From positions 3,747 to 67,746 of the forward strand of contig CAKTXA010000011.1 in NCBI GenBank assembly GCA_934631005.1: 64,000 bases of DNA, given 5' to 3'. The stretch comes from an uncultured Oscillospiraceae bacterium (GTDB lineage Bacteria > Bacillota > Clostridia > Oscillospirales > Oscillospiraceae). How positions within the stretch are numbered: the stretch's first letter is position 1; the number at the start of each line of letters is the position of its first letter. Shown here piece after piece: positions 41,628 to 50,432 of this stretch. The position numbers and the translations under genes were made by a program. The notes beneath the pieces are model-generated. The model was given only the letters and a program-made list of their open reading frames with translations. It searched no databases and was not told the origin of the DNA.

Positions 41628-43130
41628 ATGCGGAATGTGCTGGAATATCTGGAGCGTTCGGCGGCGCGGGTGCCGGAGAAGATCGCGTTTGCGGATGAGA
41701 CGCACGCGCTGACGTTTTCGCAGCTGCTCGCGGGCTCGCGGGCGCTGGGAACGCTCGTGGCCGGGCGCGCAGAGCCGGGCCGCCCCGTGGGCGTGCTCGT
41801 TGGGCGCGACGCCTACACGCCGCTGGGCTTTTTCGCCGCGCTGCAGGCGGGGTGCTGCTATGTCCCGCTCGACCCGCAGATGCCGCAGGCGCGGCTGGAC
41901 ACCATTCTGCGCCAGCTCGACCCCGCGGTCGTTTTGTACACGCAGGAAAGCGCGAAAATCGCCGCGCAGCTCGGCTGCCCGGTTTTAAGCATCGAGGACA
42001 ATCTGGCGGCGGACGTTGACGGCGCGCTGCTGAAAACGCGGCGGAGCGCCGTGCTCGACACCGACCCGGTGTATATCATCTTCACCTCCGGCTCCACGGG
42101 CGTGCCCAAGGGCATCGCCTGCCACCACCGGGGCGTCATCGACCTTGCCGACTGGCTGGCGGGCGCGGCGGAGTTTTCGCCGGACGACGTGCTGGGAAAT
42201 CAGGCGCCGTTCTACTTTGACGGCTCGGTAAAGGATCTGTATATCTGCGTGGCCTGCGGACTCACATGCCACATCCTGCCAAAAAAGCTGTTTTTATTCC
42301 CGAAGCTGCTGATCGAAGCGCTGAACGCGCACGGCGTCACCGTGCTGCAATGGGCCACGTCGGCGTTCCATCTGGTGGCAGCGTCGGGCGTGCTGGAAAA
42401 ATACCGCCCCGAAACAGTCCGCAAGGTGCTGCTCGGCGGCGAGGCGCTGCTGGCCCGCGACGTGAATCTCTGGCGCGCGGCGCTGCCGCAGGCGCAGTAC
42501 TATAACCTCTACGGCCCGACGGAAGCCACGGTGGACGCGCTGTGGTACCGCGTGGACCGCGAATTTGCCGATCACGAGGCCATCCCGGCGGGAAGGCCGT
42601 GCGCAAACAAGGACGTATTCCTGCTGGACGAGCGGCTGCGCCCCGTCCCGCAGGGCCAGCCGGGCGAGATCTGCATCCGCGGCACGGGGCTGGCGCTGGG
42701 CTATTACAATGACCCCGAAAAGACTGCCGCGGCGTTCATTCAGAACCCGCTGCAGAAAAGCTACCCCGAGCGCATCTACCGCACGGGCGACATCGCCGTG
42801 CAGGACGAAAACGGCCTGTTCATCTTCCAGTCCCGGCAGGACGGGCAGGTGAAGCACATGGGCTACCGCATCGAGCTGGGCGAAATTGAGCGTGCGCTCG
42901 CGTCCTGCCCCGGCATTGCCGACGCGGCGTGCCTGTTTGACGGGCGGAAGGACGCCATCGTCTGCTGCTACGCGGGCGAGGCGAAGCCCGCGCAGATTTT
43001 GGCGCACCTGCGCACGCTGGTGCCGAAATATATGTTCCCGAACGTTTTCTGCCCGCGCGAGCGGCTGCCGCACAACCAAAACGGCAAGATCGACCGCGCG
43101 GCGCTCAAAAAGGACTGTCTCGATGGATAA
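41628..43130 (+). CDS. DltA-like amino-acid adenylating ligase
   Basis: A 500-residue AMP-forming enzyme, the length of DltA. Adenylation core motifs in order: FTSGSTGVPKG (from residue 152), FYFDGSVKD with Asp198, NLYGPTEATVD (from 293), YRTGD, GYRIELGEIE and NGKIDR with the catalytic Lys487. The Asp of the FYFD motif sits where amino-acid-activating domains hold the substrate amino group (Asp197 in Bacillus DltA), so an amino acid is the likely substrate. It would load the carrier protein encoded two genes on. Start ATG 41628 follows GGGAGG at a long 11-base spacing. The next gene overlaps its end by eight bases. Confidence 0.88.
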   Translation: MRNVLEYLERSAARVPEKIAFADETHALTFSQLLAGSRALGTLVAGRAEPGRPVGVLVGRDAYTPLGFFAALQAGCCYVPLDPQMPQARLDTILRQLDPAVVLYTQESAKIAAQLGCPVLSIEDNLAADVDGALLKTRRSAVLDTDPVYIIFTSGSTGVPKGIACHHRGVIDLADWLAGAAEFSPDDVLGNQAPFYFDGSVKDLYICVACGLTCHILPKKLFLFPKLLIEALNAHGVTVLQWATSAFHLVAASGVLEKYRPETVRKVLLGGEALLARDVNLWRAALPQAQYYNLYGPTEATVDALWYRVDREFADHEAIPAGRPCANKDVFLLDERLRPVPQGQPGEICIRGTGLALGYYNDPEKTAAAFIQNPLQKSYPERIYRTGDIAVQDENGLFIFQSRQDGQVKHMGYRIELGEIERALASCPGIADAACLFDGRKDAIVCCYAGEAKPAQILAHLRTLVPKYMFPNVFCPRERLPHNQNGKIDRAALKKDCLDG

Positions 43131-43890
43131 GCTCACCGATTTTTCCGCCCTGCGCGCCGCGCAGACGGCCTGTCTGCGGCCGGGGCTCGTCACGAACTGT
43201 GCGCTCTCCGCGCAGGCGCTGCAAGATCTTTGCGGATCGGGGCGGCTGTATGCCGAGCGCGCAAGCGGCGGGCTTTTCCTGCTGGCGCGCGGGACGCCCG
43301 ACCGGCTGTATTTTTACGTCACCGACCCCGAAACCGCGCCGCGCGCGGCGCTGCCGGGCGGCACGGTGTGCGAATACCCCTACGCGGGCATGCCCGCGCT
43401 GCCGGATGCGTTCTTCACCGCCCTCGGCTTCCGGCCGGTCCTCACGCGCGAGCGCCGGACGCGCCCGGCGGGAAACATCCCGGACGGGCCTTTCCCGGAG
43501 GAAACGATCTCCGCGCAGGCGGCGCTGGATATTCTGGCGGCCTGCTTCCCGCCCGACACCGGGTGTCTGCCCGCGCTTTCCGCGCTGGAGGCCGCCGTGT
43601 CCGAGGGGCGGCTGCTCGCCCGGTTTCAAAACGGCGCGCCCGCCGCGGTACTGCACGCGCAGCCGGAACGCGGCGGGATGGAGCTGCGGCACCTCGCGGT
43701 GCTGCCCGCATACCGCGGGCAGGGACTGGCCGGTCAGCTCGTGCGGGAATTTACGGTGCGCTTCGGCGCGCGGCTGTGCCGCGTCTGGGTGGCGCAGGAC
43801 AACGCCGCGGCGCGGCGCATTTATGAACAAAACGGATTTTTGCCGGACGGGCGCAGGGCGCAGGTCTGGCGGACAGAAAGGACAGACTGA
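43123..43890 (+). CDS. GNAT-family N-acetyltransferase within the acyl-transfer operon
   Basis: A 255-residue protein. The C-terminal 110 residues are a GNAT fold: ELRHLAVLPAYRGQGLAGQLV provides the acetyl-CoA pyrophosphate loop (R-G-Q-G-L-A) and VAQDNAAARRIYEQNGF the last helix-strand unit. Residues 1-140 are unlike anything I recognise. It overlaps the ligase by eight bases and precedes the carrier protein by four, so it is integral to the operon, yet known dlt operons have no such gene. It might acetylate the amino group of the loaded amino acid or a precursor. Confidence 0.82.
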   Translation: MDKLTDFSALRAAQTACLRPGLVTNCALSAQALQDLCGSGRLYAERASGGLFLLARGTPDRLYFYVTDPETAPRAALPGGTVCEYPYAGMPALPDAFFTALGFRPVLTRERRTRPAGNIPDGPFPEETISAQAALDILAACFPPDTGCLPALSALEAAVSEGRLLARFQNGAPAAVLHAQPERGGMELRHLAVLPAYRGQGLAGQLVREFTVRFGARLCRVWVAQDNAAARRIYEQNGFLPDGRRAQVWRTERTD

Positions 43891-43894
43891 TACC

Positions 43895-44119
43895 ATGAAG
43901 CAGCTTTTGGACATTTTGCAGCAGACGTGCCCTGGCATCGACTTTACCTCGTCCGATCACCTGATCGACGACGGCATCCTCGACTCGCTCGATCTCGTCA
44001 CGATCGTGACGGTGCTGATGGACGAGTATGATGTGGAGGTTTCGGTGGACGATCTGGTGCCGGAGAATTTTAACTCCGTGCAGGCGATCTACGACCTCAT
44101 CGAGCGCGCGAAGAGCTGA
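43895..44119 (+). CDS. Acyl/aminoacyl carrier protein (DltC-like)
   Basis: A 74-residue four-helix carrier. The phosphopantetheine attachment site is Ser31 in DDGILDSLDLV, and DEYDVEVSVDDLVPENF is the usual helix III region. It would carry the residue activated by the DltA-like ligase as a thioester and hand it to the MBOAT protein encoded three bases downstream. Length and placement match DltC (about 78 residues). Confidence 0.9.
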   Translation: MKQLLDILQQTCPGIDFTSSDHLIDDGILDSLDLVTIVTVLMDEYDVEVSVDDLVPENFNSVQAIYDLIERAKS

Positions 44120-44122
44120 GTT

Positions 44123-45679
44123 ATGTCCTTTACGTCGCTGACCTTCCTCGCGTTTCTGGCGGGGCTGATCGTTTTATATTACGTCCTGCCGCGGCGGCTG
44201 CAGTGGGTGCTGCTGCTGGCGGCGAGCTGCGCGTTTTGCCTGTGCGGCGGGGCAAAAACGATCGGCTACCTCGCCTTCACCGCCCTGACCACGTATACGG
44301 CCGGGCGGCGCTTGGGCGTTCTGAACGCGCGGTGGAAGGCGCTGGGGCCGGAGGAGAAAAAGGCGCAGAAGCGCGCGCACGACCGGCGGCGCAAGGGGGC
44401 CGTGTGGGCGGTGTGCCTGGCGAACTTCGGCGTGCTGTTCGCGCTCAAGTACTGGGCGTTCCTTGCTGACGCGCTCTCGCGCCGGACGGGGCTTTCCGTG
44501 TTCGCGCCGGAGCTGCTGATGCCTGTGGGCGTGTCGTTTTACACGTTCCAGTCCATCGGCTACGTGGTGGACTGCTACCGCGGCAAGGTGCAGCCGCAGA
44601 AAAATTTTGCGAAATACGCGCTGTTCGTGTCGTTTTTTCCGCAGATCGTGCAGGGCCCCATCGGGCGGTACAACGCGCTCGCGCCGCAGCTGCTGGCGGA
44701 GCACCCGCTCGACTGGGAGAATATCCGCGGCGGCCTGCAGCTGGCGCTGTGGGGCTATTTTAAGAAGCTGCTGCTGGCCGAGCGCACGGCGGCGCTGGTC
44801 AGCACCGTGTTTTCCTCACCGAAGAGCTACGGCGGCGCAGTGCTGATCCTCGGCGTGTTCGGCTACTGCGTGCAGCTGTACTGCGATTTTTCCGGCGGCA
44901 TCGACATCTCGCGCGGTGCGGCGCAGATGCTCGGCATCACCATGGCCGAGAATTTCCAGCGGCCGATTTTTGCCCGCAGCCTGACGGAATACTGGCGGCG
45001 CTGGCACATCTCGCTCGGCAGCTGGATGCGCGACTATGTGTTTTACCCGCTGGCGCTCTCGCGCCCGTTCCGGGCGCTGGGGTCGTTCGCGCGGAAGCAT
45101 TTCCGCGGGATGCTGAGCAAAATTTTCGCCACGTCCATGGCCACGTTCGTGGTGTATTTCATCATCGGCATCTGGCACGGGGCAAACTTCCGCTATCTCG
45201 CGTTCGGCCTGTATAACGGTGTGCTCATCACGGCGGCGCTGCTGCTGGAGCCGCTGTTCGTGCGCATCCGCGAAAAGCTCCCCATCCGGTGGGACGGCTG
45301 GGTGTGGCACGGCGTGCAGATGCTGCGCACGGGCGTGATCGTGTTCATCGGGCGCTACATCACCCGCGCGCCGCGGCTCATAACGGCGCTTTCCATGCTG
45401 CGGCAGTCGGTGACCGATTTTTCGCTTTCGCAGCTGCGCGGCGGCGCGCTGTTTTCGCTCGGCATGACAAAGGCCGACTGGCTCGTCGTGCTGGCGGGGC
45501 TTTTTGTGCTGCTGGCGGTGGAGGTGTATCAGGAGCGCGGCGGCGTGGCGCGGCGGCTGCTCGCGCGGCAGAAGCCTGCCGTGCAGGGGCTCGTGACGCT
45601 CGTCTGGCTGGCGGCGATCTTACTGCTCGGCGCGCTGGGCGGCTACACCGGCGCGGGCTTTATTTACGCACAGTATTGA
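44123..45679 (+). CDS. MBOAT-family membrane O-acyltransferase (DltB/AlgI-like)
   Basis: A 518-residue membrane protein with about eleven spans, longer than DltB (about 400) and nearer AlgI/PatA size. It keeps the AlgI-type VGVSFYTFQSIGYVVDCYRG segment, the RRWHISLGSWMRDYVFYPL motif with His295, and the catalytic His352 in GIWHGANFRYLAFGLYNG. It should take the acyl group from the carrier protein across the membrane. The extracellular acceptor transfer would then use the next protein. Start ATG 44123 is three bases after the carrier stop. Confidence 0.92.
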   Translation: MSFTSLTFLAFLAGLIVLYYVLPRRLQWVLLLAASCAFCLCGGAKTIGYLAFTALTTYTAGRRLGVLNARWKALGPEEKKAQKRAHDRRRKGAVWAVCLANFGVLFALKYWAFLADALSRRTGLSVFAPELLMPVGVSFYTFQSIGYVVDCYRGKVQPQKNFAKYALFVSFFPQIVQGPIGRYNALAPQLLAEHPLDWENIRGGLQLALWGYFKKLLLAERTAALVSTVFSSPKSYGGAVLILGVFGYCVQLYCDFSGGIDISRGAAQMLGITMAENFQRPIFARSLTEYWRRWHISLGSWMRDYVFYPLALSRPFRALGSFARKHFRGMLSKIFATSMATFVVYFIIGIWHGANFRYLAFGLYNGVLITAALLLEPLFVRIREKLPIRWDGWVWHGVQMLRTGVIVFIGRYITRAPRLITALSMLRQSVTDFSLSQLRGGALFSLGMTKADWLVVLAGLFVLLAVEVYQERGGVARRLLARQKPAVQGLVTLVWLAAILLLGALGGYTGAGFIYAQY

Positions 45680-45695
45680 GGGGAGGCATATCCGG

Positions 45696-47522
45696 ATGAA
45701 GGCTAAAAGCTGGGTCGTGATGTGCCTTGTGCTGGCGCTGCTGCTGGTGCTGGCGGTGGCGGCGGTCAACTTTTTCGTCGACCCGTTCGGCGTATTCGGG
45801 CAGGATGTGTGGTATTCCTACGCCGAAACGCTCAACCCCCGCGTGGGCAAGACCGCGTACCTCATGCAGCACGCGGACGAATATGACTCCTACCTCGTCG
45901 GCTGCTCGTCCACCAGCTCGTACCCGGCAGAGGTGCTGAACGACTATCTGGACGCAAAATTCTATAACACCATCGTCTACGGCGCGGATATGCAGGACAC
46001 GCGCCTGACGGTGCAGTGGCTGTTGGAAAACTGCACTGTTAAAAACATCGTGCTGAACGTGTACATCGACAACGGCCTGTCCTACGCCACCGGGGAGGAC
46101 TCGCTCAGCTTCAAGTTGCACGAGTCCGTGAGCGGCGCGGGAAAGCTCGGCTTTTACGGCAGCTATCTGCTGGCAAGCCCGCAGTACGCGCTCGATAAGC
46201 TGAAGGCGCAGCAGGACGGGCTTCTTCTGCCGCAGAGCTACAATGTGTTCGACGAAAGAAGCGGCGCGTATGACAAGCGCGCGCGGGATGTGGAGAACAT
46301 CGGCTCGCTCGCGCGCTATTATGAGAGCTACCCTGTGTTCCAAAACTACCCCACCGGCCCGTCGCAGCTGGGGTATACGGACGCGTGCATGCAGGACGTG
46401 GCGGCGATCGTCGAGCTCTGCCGGGACGCCGGGGTGCAGCTGTATGTTGCCTGTGCGCCGGTCTACCGCGACTATTTTGATGGCTACAGCGCCGAGGCGG
46501 TCACGGCGTTTTACACCAAGCTCGCCGCCGTGACGGACTACTGGGACTTCTCCTACAGCTCCGTCAGCTGCGACCCGCGCTACTTCTACGACGCCACGCA
46601 CTTCCGCAACGACGTCGGCCGCATGGCGCTGGCGCGGATGTTCGGCGATGATTCCGTCTACATCCCGGACGATTTCGGCGTCTATGTGACGCCGGAGAAC
46701 GCGGACGCGCACGCCGCCTCGCTCTGTGCGCACGGTGCGGCTGCCGACACGGCGGCCTATACGAAAGACCTGCCCATCCTCATGTACCACGATCTGCTGG
46801 CCGAGGACGACGGCACGGGCGCGATGACCGCCGCGATCTTTGACGAGCAGCTGCGCGCCCTGCGGGACGCGGGCTATGAGACCGTGAGCCTTGATGCGGT
46901 GTATGACTACGTCTGCCATGGCGGCGCGCTGCCGGAAAAGCCCGTGCTCATCACGTTTGACGACGGCTATCTCAGCAATTACGAGCTGGCGTACCCCATT
47001 TTGCAGAAATACGGTATGAAGGCGGCGATGTTCGTCATCGGCGTGTCAGTCGGGCGGGATACGTATAAGGACACCGGCGCGCCCATCACGCCGCATTTTT
47101 CCTATGCGCAGGCGCAGGAGATGATCGACTCCGGCCTGATCACCATCGGCAGTCATACGTATGACCTCCACCAGTCGCCGCAGCTCGACGCCGCGCCTGT
47201 GCGCGAGACGGCGGGCATTTTGCCGGGCGAAAGTCAGGCGGACTACGCCGCCGTATTCTCCGCCGATCTGGCGCAGTCAATGTGCGGGATCGAGGAAAAC
47301 ACGACGCAGCGCGTCACGGCGCTGGCCTATCCCCAGGGCGTTTACACCGCCCTCTCACAGACGCTCTGCCGCGCGGCAGGGCTGACGGCCACGTTTTCGA
47401 CCGAGCCGCACAGCAATACGCTCGTGCGCGGCCTTGGCCAGTGCCTGTACGCCATGGGGCGCTACAGCGTGACCCCCTGCTCCGGCGAGGCGCTCACGGC
47501 GATGCTGGAGAGCGCCCGCTGA
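45696..47522 (+). CDS. Membrane-anchored SGNH-like domain fused to PgaB/IcaB-type polysaccharide deacetylase
   Basis: A 608-residue extracellular protein with one N-terminal anchor (residues about 5-25). Residues 60-330 look like the DltD/AlgX-type SGNH fold: YLVGCSSTSS with Ser71-Ser72 as candidate nucleophile and Asp299-x-x-His302 in YDATHFRND as the late catalytic pair. Residues about 350-608 are a CE4 deacetylase: LPILMYHDLL, VLITFDDGY (Asp422, Asp423), GMKAAMFVIG and GSHTYDLHQ with His487 and His492 five residues apart, as in PgaB rather than classic NodB. One protein could thus transfer acyl groups to, and remove acetyl groups from, the same glycan. GGGAGG precedes ATG 45696. Confidence 0.85.
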   Translation: MKAKSWVVMCLVLALLLVLAVAAVNFFVDPFGVFGQDVWYSYAETLNPRVGKTAYLMQHADEYDSYLVGCSSTSSYPAEVLNDYLDAKFYNTIVYGADMQDTRLTVQWLLENCTVKNIVLNVYIDNGLSYATGEDSLSFKLHESVSGAGKLGFYGSYLLASPQYALDKLKAQQDGLLLPQSYNVFDERSGAYDKRARDVENIGSLARYYESYPVFQNYPTGPSQLGYTDACMQDVAAIVELCRDAGVQLYVACAPVYRDYFDGYSAEAVTAFYTKLAAVTDYWDFSYSSVSCDPRYFYDATHFRNDVGRMALARMFGDDSVYIPDDFGVYVTPENADAHAASLCAHGAAADTAAYTKDLPILMYHDLLAEDDGTGAMTAAIFDEQLRALRDAGYETVSLDAVYDYVCHGGALPEKPVLITFDDGYLSNYELAYPILQKYGMKAAMFVIGVSVGRDTYKDTGAPITPHFSYAQAQEMIDSGLITIGSHTYDLHQSPQLDAAPVRETAGILPGESQADYAAVFSADLAQSMCGIEENTTQRVTALAYPQGVYTALSQTLCRAAGLTATFSTEPHSNTLVRGLGQCLYAMGRYSVTPCSGEALTAMLESAR

Positions 47523-47529
47523 GCCGTTC

Positions 47530-47560
47530 GCGGGCCGCCCGAGGGCGGCCCGCTTTTTTT
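47530..47560 (+). terminator. Terminator of the acyl-transfer operon
   Basis: GCGGGCCGCCC, GAG loop, GGCGGCCCGC followed by seven T. Confidence 0.9.
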
Positions 47561-47574
47561 GCGGAAAACATCCG

Positions 47575-47603
47575 TTGACTTTCCTGTTTTCCTGCCGTAT
47601 ACT
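47575..47603 (+). promoter_or_regulatory. Promoter of the DUF975-like gene
   Basis: TTGACT (47575-47580), 17 bases, TATACT (47598-47603); start codon 32 bases later. Confidence 0.75.
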
Positions 47604-47634
47604 GAACTTGAAGAAGAAAAAAGGAGGATCTGTT

Positions 47635-48441
47635 ATGGTTCGTTCGATCTACAAAAAAGCGTTTGCCGTCCTGAAGAAAAAGCCGGTCACGCTGTGGGGC
47701 ATCTCGCTGCTGTGCGTGCTGCTGGAGCTCATTGCGCTCGTCGGCTTTGGGATGCTCCCCATCGGCGCGTTCATCGTGAGCATCGCGCTCGATGCAGGCA
47801 TGGCGATGATCTACCTCAACAGCTACCGCACCGGTCTGAAGCCCAAGAGCGCCTACCTCTTTGCCGCGTTCAGAAAGGACCGCTTCTGGCGCGTGGTGGG
47901 CGGCATGGCGTGGATGTCGCTATGGGTCTTTTTGTGGGCGCTGATCCCGTTCGCGGGCATCGTGTTCGCCGTGATCCGCGCATATGAGTACCGCTTCACG
48001 CCGTACATCCTGATGACGCGCGACGATGTGAAGGCGACCGAAGCCATCAAGCTCTCCAAGCAGATGACCATGGGCTACAAGGGCAAAATGTTCTGGGCGG
48101 ACATGCTGGTCTGCCTGCTCTATCTCGCTGCGGAGCTCGTGCTGGCGCTGTTTTCGCTCATCCCGTTCATTGGCATTTTGTTCCGCGTTGTAAACTTACT
48201 GCTGAGCATCGCGTTCAGCCTGTTTGCGCCGCTGTTCCTCGGCATCGTGCAGGCGGCGTTCTACGTAGAGACCCAGTCCGCCGCTCCCGCTGCGGCCCCC
48301 GCCCAGCCGACCATCCCCGCCCCCGCCGCACCGGCGGAAGATACCCCGGCAGAGGAAGCCCCGACCGAAGCGGCCCCGGCAGAAGAGACCCCGGAAGCTC
48401 CCGCGGAGGATGCTCCCACAGAAACGCCCCCGGAAGCGTAA
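47635..48441 (+). CDS. DUF975-like integral membrane protein with Pro/Ala/Glu-rich tail
   Basis: A 268-residue protein with about five to six hydrophobic segments in residues 1-215. The cytoplasmic motif YRFTPYILMTRDDVKATEAIKLSKQM resembles the YxMxxYIL...NEAIxxSxxxM block of DUF975 proteins, whose function is unknown. The last 50 residues are a low-complexity tail of Pro, Ala, Glu and Thr, probably disordered. AAGGAGG precedes ATG 47635. It has its own promoter and terminator, so it is a single-gene unit. Confidence 0.7.
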   Translation: MVRSIYKKAFAVLKKKPVTLWGISLLCVLLELIALVGFGMLPIGAFIVSIALDAGMAMIYLNSYRTGLKPKSAYLFAAFRKDRFWRVVGGMAWMSLWVFLWALIPFAGIVFAVIRAYEYRFTPYILMTRDDVKATEAIKLSKQMTMGYKGKMFWADMLVCLLYLAAELVLALFSLIPFIGILFRVVNLLLSIAFSLFAPLFLGIVQAAFYVETQSAAPAAAPAQPTIPAPAAPAEDTPAEEAPTEAAPAEETPEAPAEDAPTETPPEA

Positions 48442-48454
48442 GATAAAAATAGAA

Positions 48455-48489
48455 CCCCGCTGCGCAAAGCGCAGCGGGGATTCGTTTTT
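48455..48489 (+). terminator. Terminator of the DUF975-like gene
   Basis: CCCCGCTGCGC, AAA, GCGCAGCGGGG, then ATTCGTTTTT. Confidence 0.88.
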
Positions 48490-48490
48490 C

Positions 48491-48775
48491 GTCGTAACAC
48501 AGGGAGCTTGCCCCCTCGCTAGTACGCAGCAGCGGATTTTTTCGGCAGTGCCGATTTGCGGAAGTCCTTTGGCTTCCCCTCGGGGAAGCTGGCTGCGGAG
48601 CGACAGCGGAGCAGACTGATGAGGGTCGGGGAGCAGTTGCGTTTTGATGAAACTGCAAAGCTATCCGTCAGTGCTCCCCGGCCCTCATCAGTCGCCTGCG
48701 GCGACAGCTTCCCCCGGGGGAAGCTATGGGGTGCATTCCGCACCGCGGTGCGTGCAAAAGCACCAGCTGCCCGCT
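48491..48775. repeat. Structured intergenic repeat, copy 4 (right end truncated)
   Basis: Left arm begins GTCGTAACACAGGGAGC, a diverged version, followed by the GGCTTCCCCTCGGGGAAGC hairpin, the GGTCGGGGAGCA ... TGCTCCCCGGCC pair and the GTCGCCTGCGGCGAC hairpin. It ends at GTGCAAAAGCACCAGCTGCC without the right terminal arm. It fills the gap between convergent genes. Confidence 0.8.
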
Positions 48776-48785
48776 TTACGATCAT

Positions 48786-50303
48786 TCACAATGTCAGCCC
48801 ATACCCCACGCAGCTGACTGCTGCTACCAGATTCACGCCGGTGGCGGTCAGGACCGGCAGCTCCCAGGCGACCTCGCGGCGGAGGCGGCCGTGGGGGCGG
48901 ACTTGCAGGGCGGCGATGGATACGAGGTACAGCACCGGCAGGAAATAGCGGCCCTGCAGGCCCATGATAGTGTCATTTCCCGGCGTGGTCCACTGGATAT
49001 ACAGCGCCGTGCAGGTGAGGAGCATCACGCCGAGGGCGGACACGAGCGCCAGCCACACGTCCCGCCGCTGCAAAAGCGTGCTGCCGCCCTCGCGGCGGGA
49101 GAAGATCGCCGTCAGCACGATGAGCACGAGGTAGCCGTAGGTCAGGAGCCTGCTGTTGCGCACGCCGCCCACGCCCATGCCGATGCCCATCATCTGCTCC
49201 AAAAGCGTCCGCCCCTGCACGCGCAGCGTGCGCAGGAGGATGCGGCAGTAGCCGAACGGATCATGCAGAATGGCCGCGGTCTGCGTGCCGCTGGTGGAAT
49301 ATCCGGCGGCAAGATACCGCGACGAGATGGCCAGCCACCCCAGCCCCGCGCCGACGGCCAGCACGATGAGCCCCGCGAGGTTCCAAAAATACCGTTTTCG
49401 GCTCCCGAACCGCTCCGGCGAGAGCACAAAGAAAAACAGGCACACCGGCAGATACACGATCTTGCACTGCGAGAGCATCAGAACGAGCAGATACAGCGGC
49501 ACGAGCTGCCGCGTGCGCAGGCGCCCCTGCGCCGTGTACTGCAAATGCAGCACATACGCCAGCCACAGCGCCACCACCGCCAGCGTCAGCCCGTCGGCCG
49601 ACATCGACCCCGCCTTGTGCACATAGATCGGCGTGAGCAGCAGCAGCGCGGGCAGCGCCTTGGAAAACGGGAACAGCTTCACCGCCAGCGCGCAGAGTAT
49701 CGCCACTGCAAGCAGATTCGCCGCCCGCCCGGCGTAAAGAATGACGACTGCCCGGTCAGTCAGCAGATTCGCCGCCGCGATGCCCGCCGCGTGCGGCAGA
49801 TAGCTCAGCGGCGAGTAAAGCGCCGACCCGGGGAAGTCATACGGCACGGGATGCGCCCGGTCGATGCGCGCGTCCCACGCGGCGCGGATGTCGTCATAGC
49901 CCGTTGCGGCGTAGTCTGAAAGCGGCTCCGGGATCAGCCCGTCCGGGAGAAAGTCCCCCACGCTGCCGTCCGGCAGCGTCTGCGGCGTGCGGAGCACGGC
50001 GATCTCATAGCTGCGCAGAAAATGCTGCGGCTCGTCCGACACCTGCAAAATGGGCACGGCGGCGAGATACAGCAGCCCGCAGACGAGAAACGCCGCAAAA
50101 AACACCCGGTGCGCCCGGCGCGGCGCGCGCAGCACGAATATGCTCAGCGGCGCGAGCACCGCCGCGGGCAGCAGCGCCCAATACCAGTGCGCCAGCATCC
50201 CATAGCGCCGCAGCGCCAGCACGGCGAAGCCCGTAAACCCCAGGATCAAAACGCCCGCGGCGATCTCACGCCACCGGCGGCGGAAAAAGCTCAATTCCCT
50301 CAC
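48786..50303 (-). CDS. DUF2142-family polytopic membrane protein (putative GT-C-like glycosyltransferase)
   Basis: A 505-residue membrane protein with about ten to twelve spans. The first extracellular loop carries VSDEPQHFLRSYEIA, the DEPxHFxRAY motif of DUF2142, comparable to the acidic first-loop motif of lipid-phosphosugar-dependent GT-C enzymes. It is divergent from a GT2, a DUF2304 and an EmrE-like gene that together form the typical lipid-linked sugar donor set, supporting a role in decorating a surface polymer. It starts at ATG 50303 with only GGGA upstream. Confidence 0.8.
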   Translation of the reverse strand: MRELSFFRRRWREIAAGVLILGFTGFAVLALRRYGMLAHWYWALLPAAVLAPLSIFVLRAPRRAHRVFFAAFLVCGLLYLAAVPILQVSDEPQHFLRSYEIAVLRTPQTLPDGSVGDFLPDGLIPEPLSDYAATGYDDIRAAWDARIDRAHPVPYDFPGSALYSPLSYLPHAAGIAAANLLTDRAVVILYAGRAANLLAVAILCALAVKLFPFSKALPALLLLTPIYVHKAGSMSADGLTLAVVALWLAYVLHLQYTAQGRLRTRQLVPLYLLVLMLSQCKIVYLPVCLFFFVLSPERFGSRKRYFWNLAGLIVLAVGAGLGWLAISSRYLAAGYSTSGTQTAAILHDPFGYCRILLRTLRVQGRTLLEQMMGIGMGVGGVRNSRLLTYGYLVLIVLTAIFSRREGGSTLLQRRDVWLALVSALGVMLLTCTALYIQWTTPGNDTIMGLQGRYFLPVLYLVSIAALQVRPHGRLRREVAWELPVLTATGVNLVAAVSCVGYGLTL

Positions 50304-50371
50304 GTCCCTTCTGCGCGTATCATATCATATCCCGCCGCCGGACGCAATCGCGCGGGGGGCTGAAAAACTCT

Positions 50372-50399
50372 TTGCTTTTTATCATATTGCCTGTATAAT
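50372..50399 (+). promoter_or_regulatory. Promoter of the GT2 operon
   Basis: TTGCTT (50372-50377), 16 bases, TATAAT (50394-50399). The start codon is about 33 bases further on. Confidence 0.55.
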
Positions 50400-50432
50400 G
50401 TAGAGAGGATCGAAAAAGGGGGGGCGGAGGAC

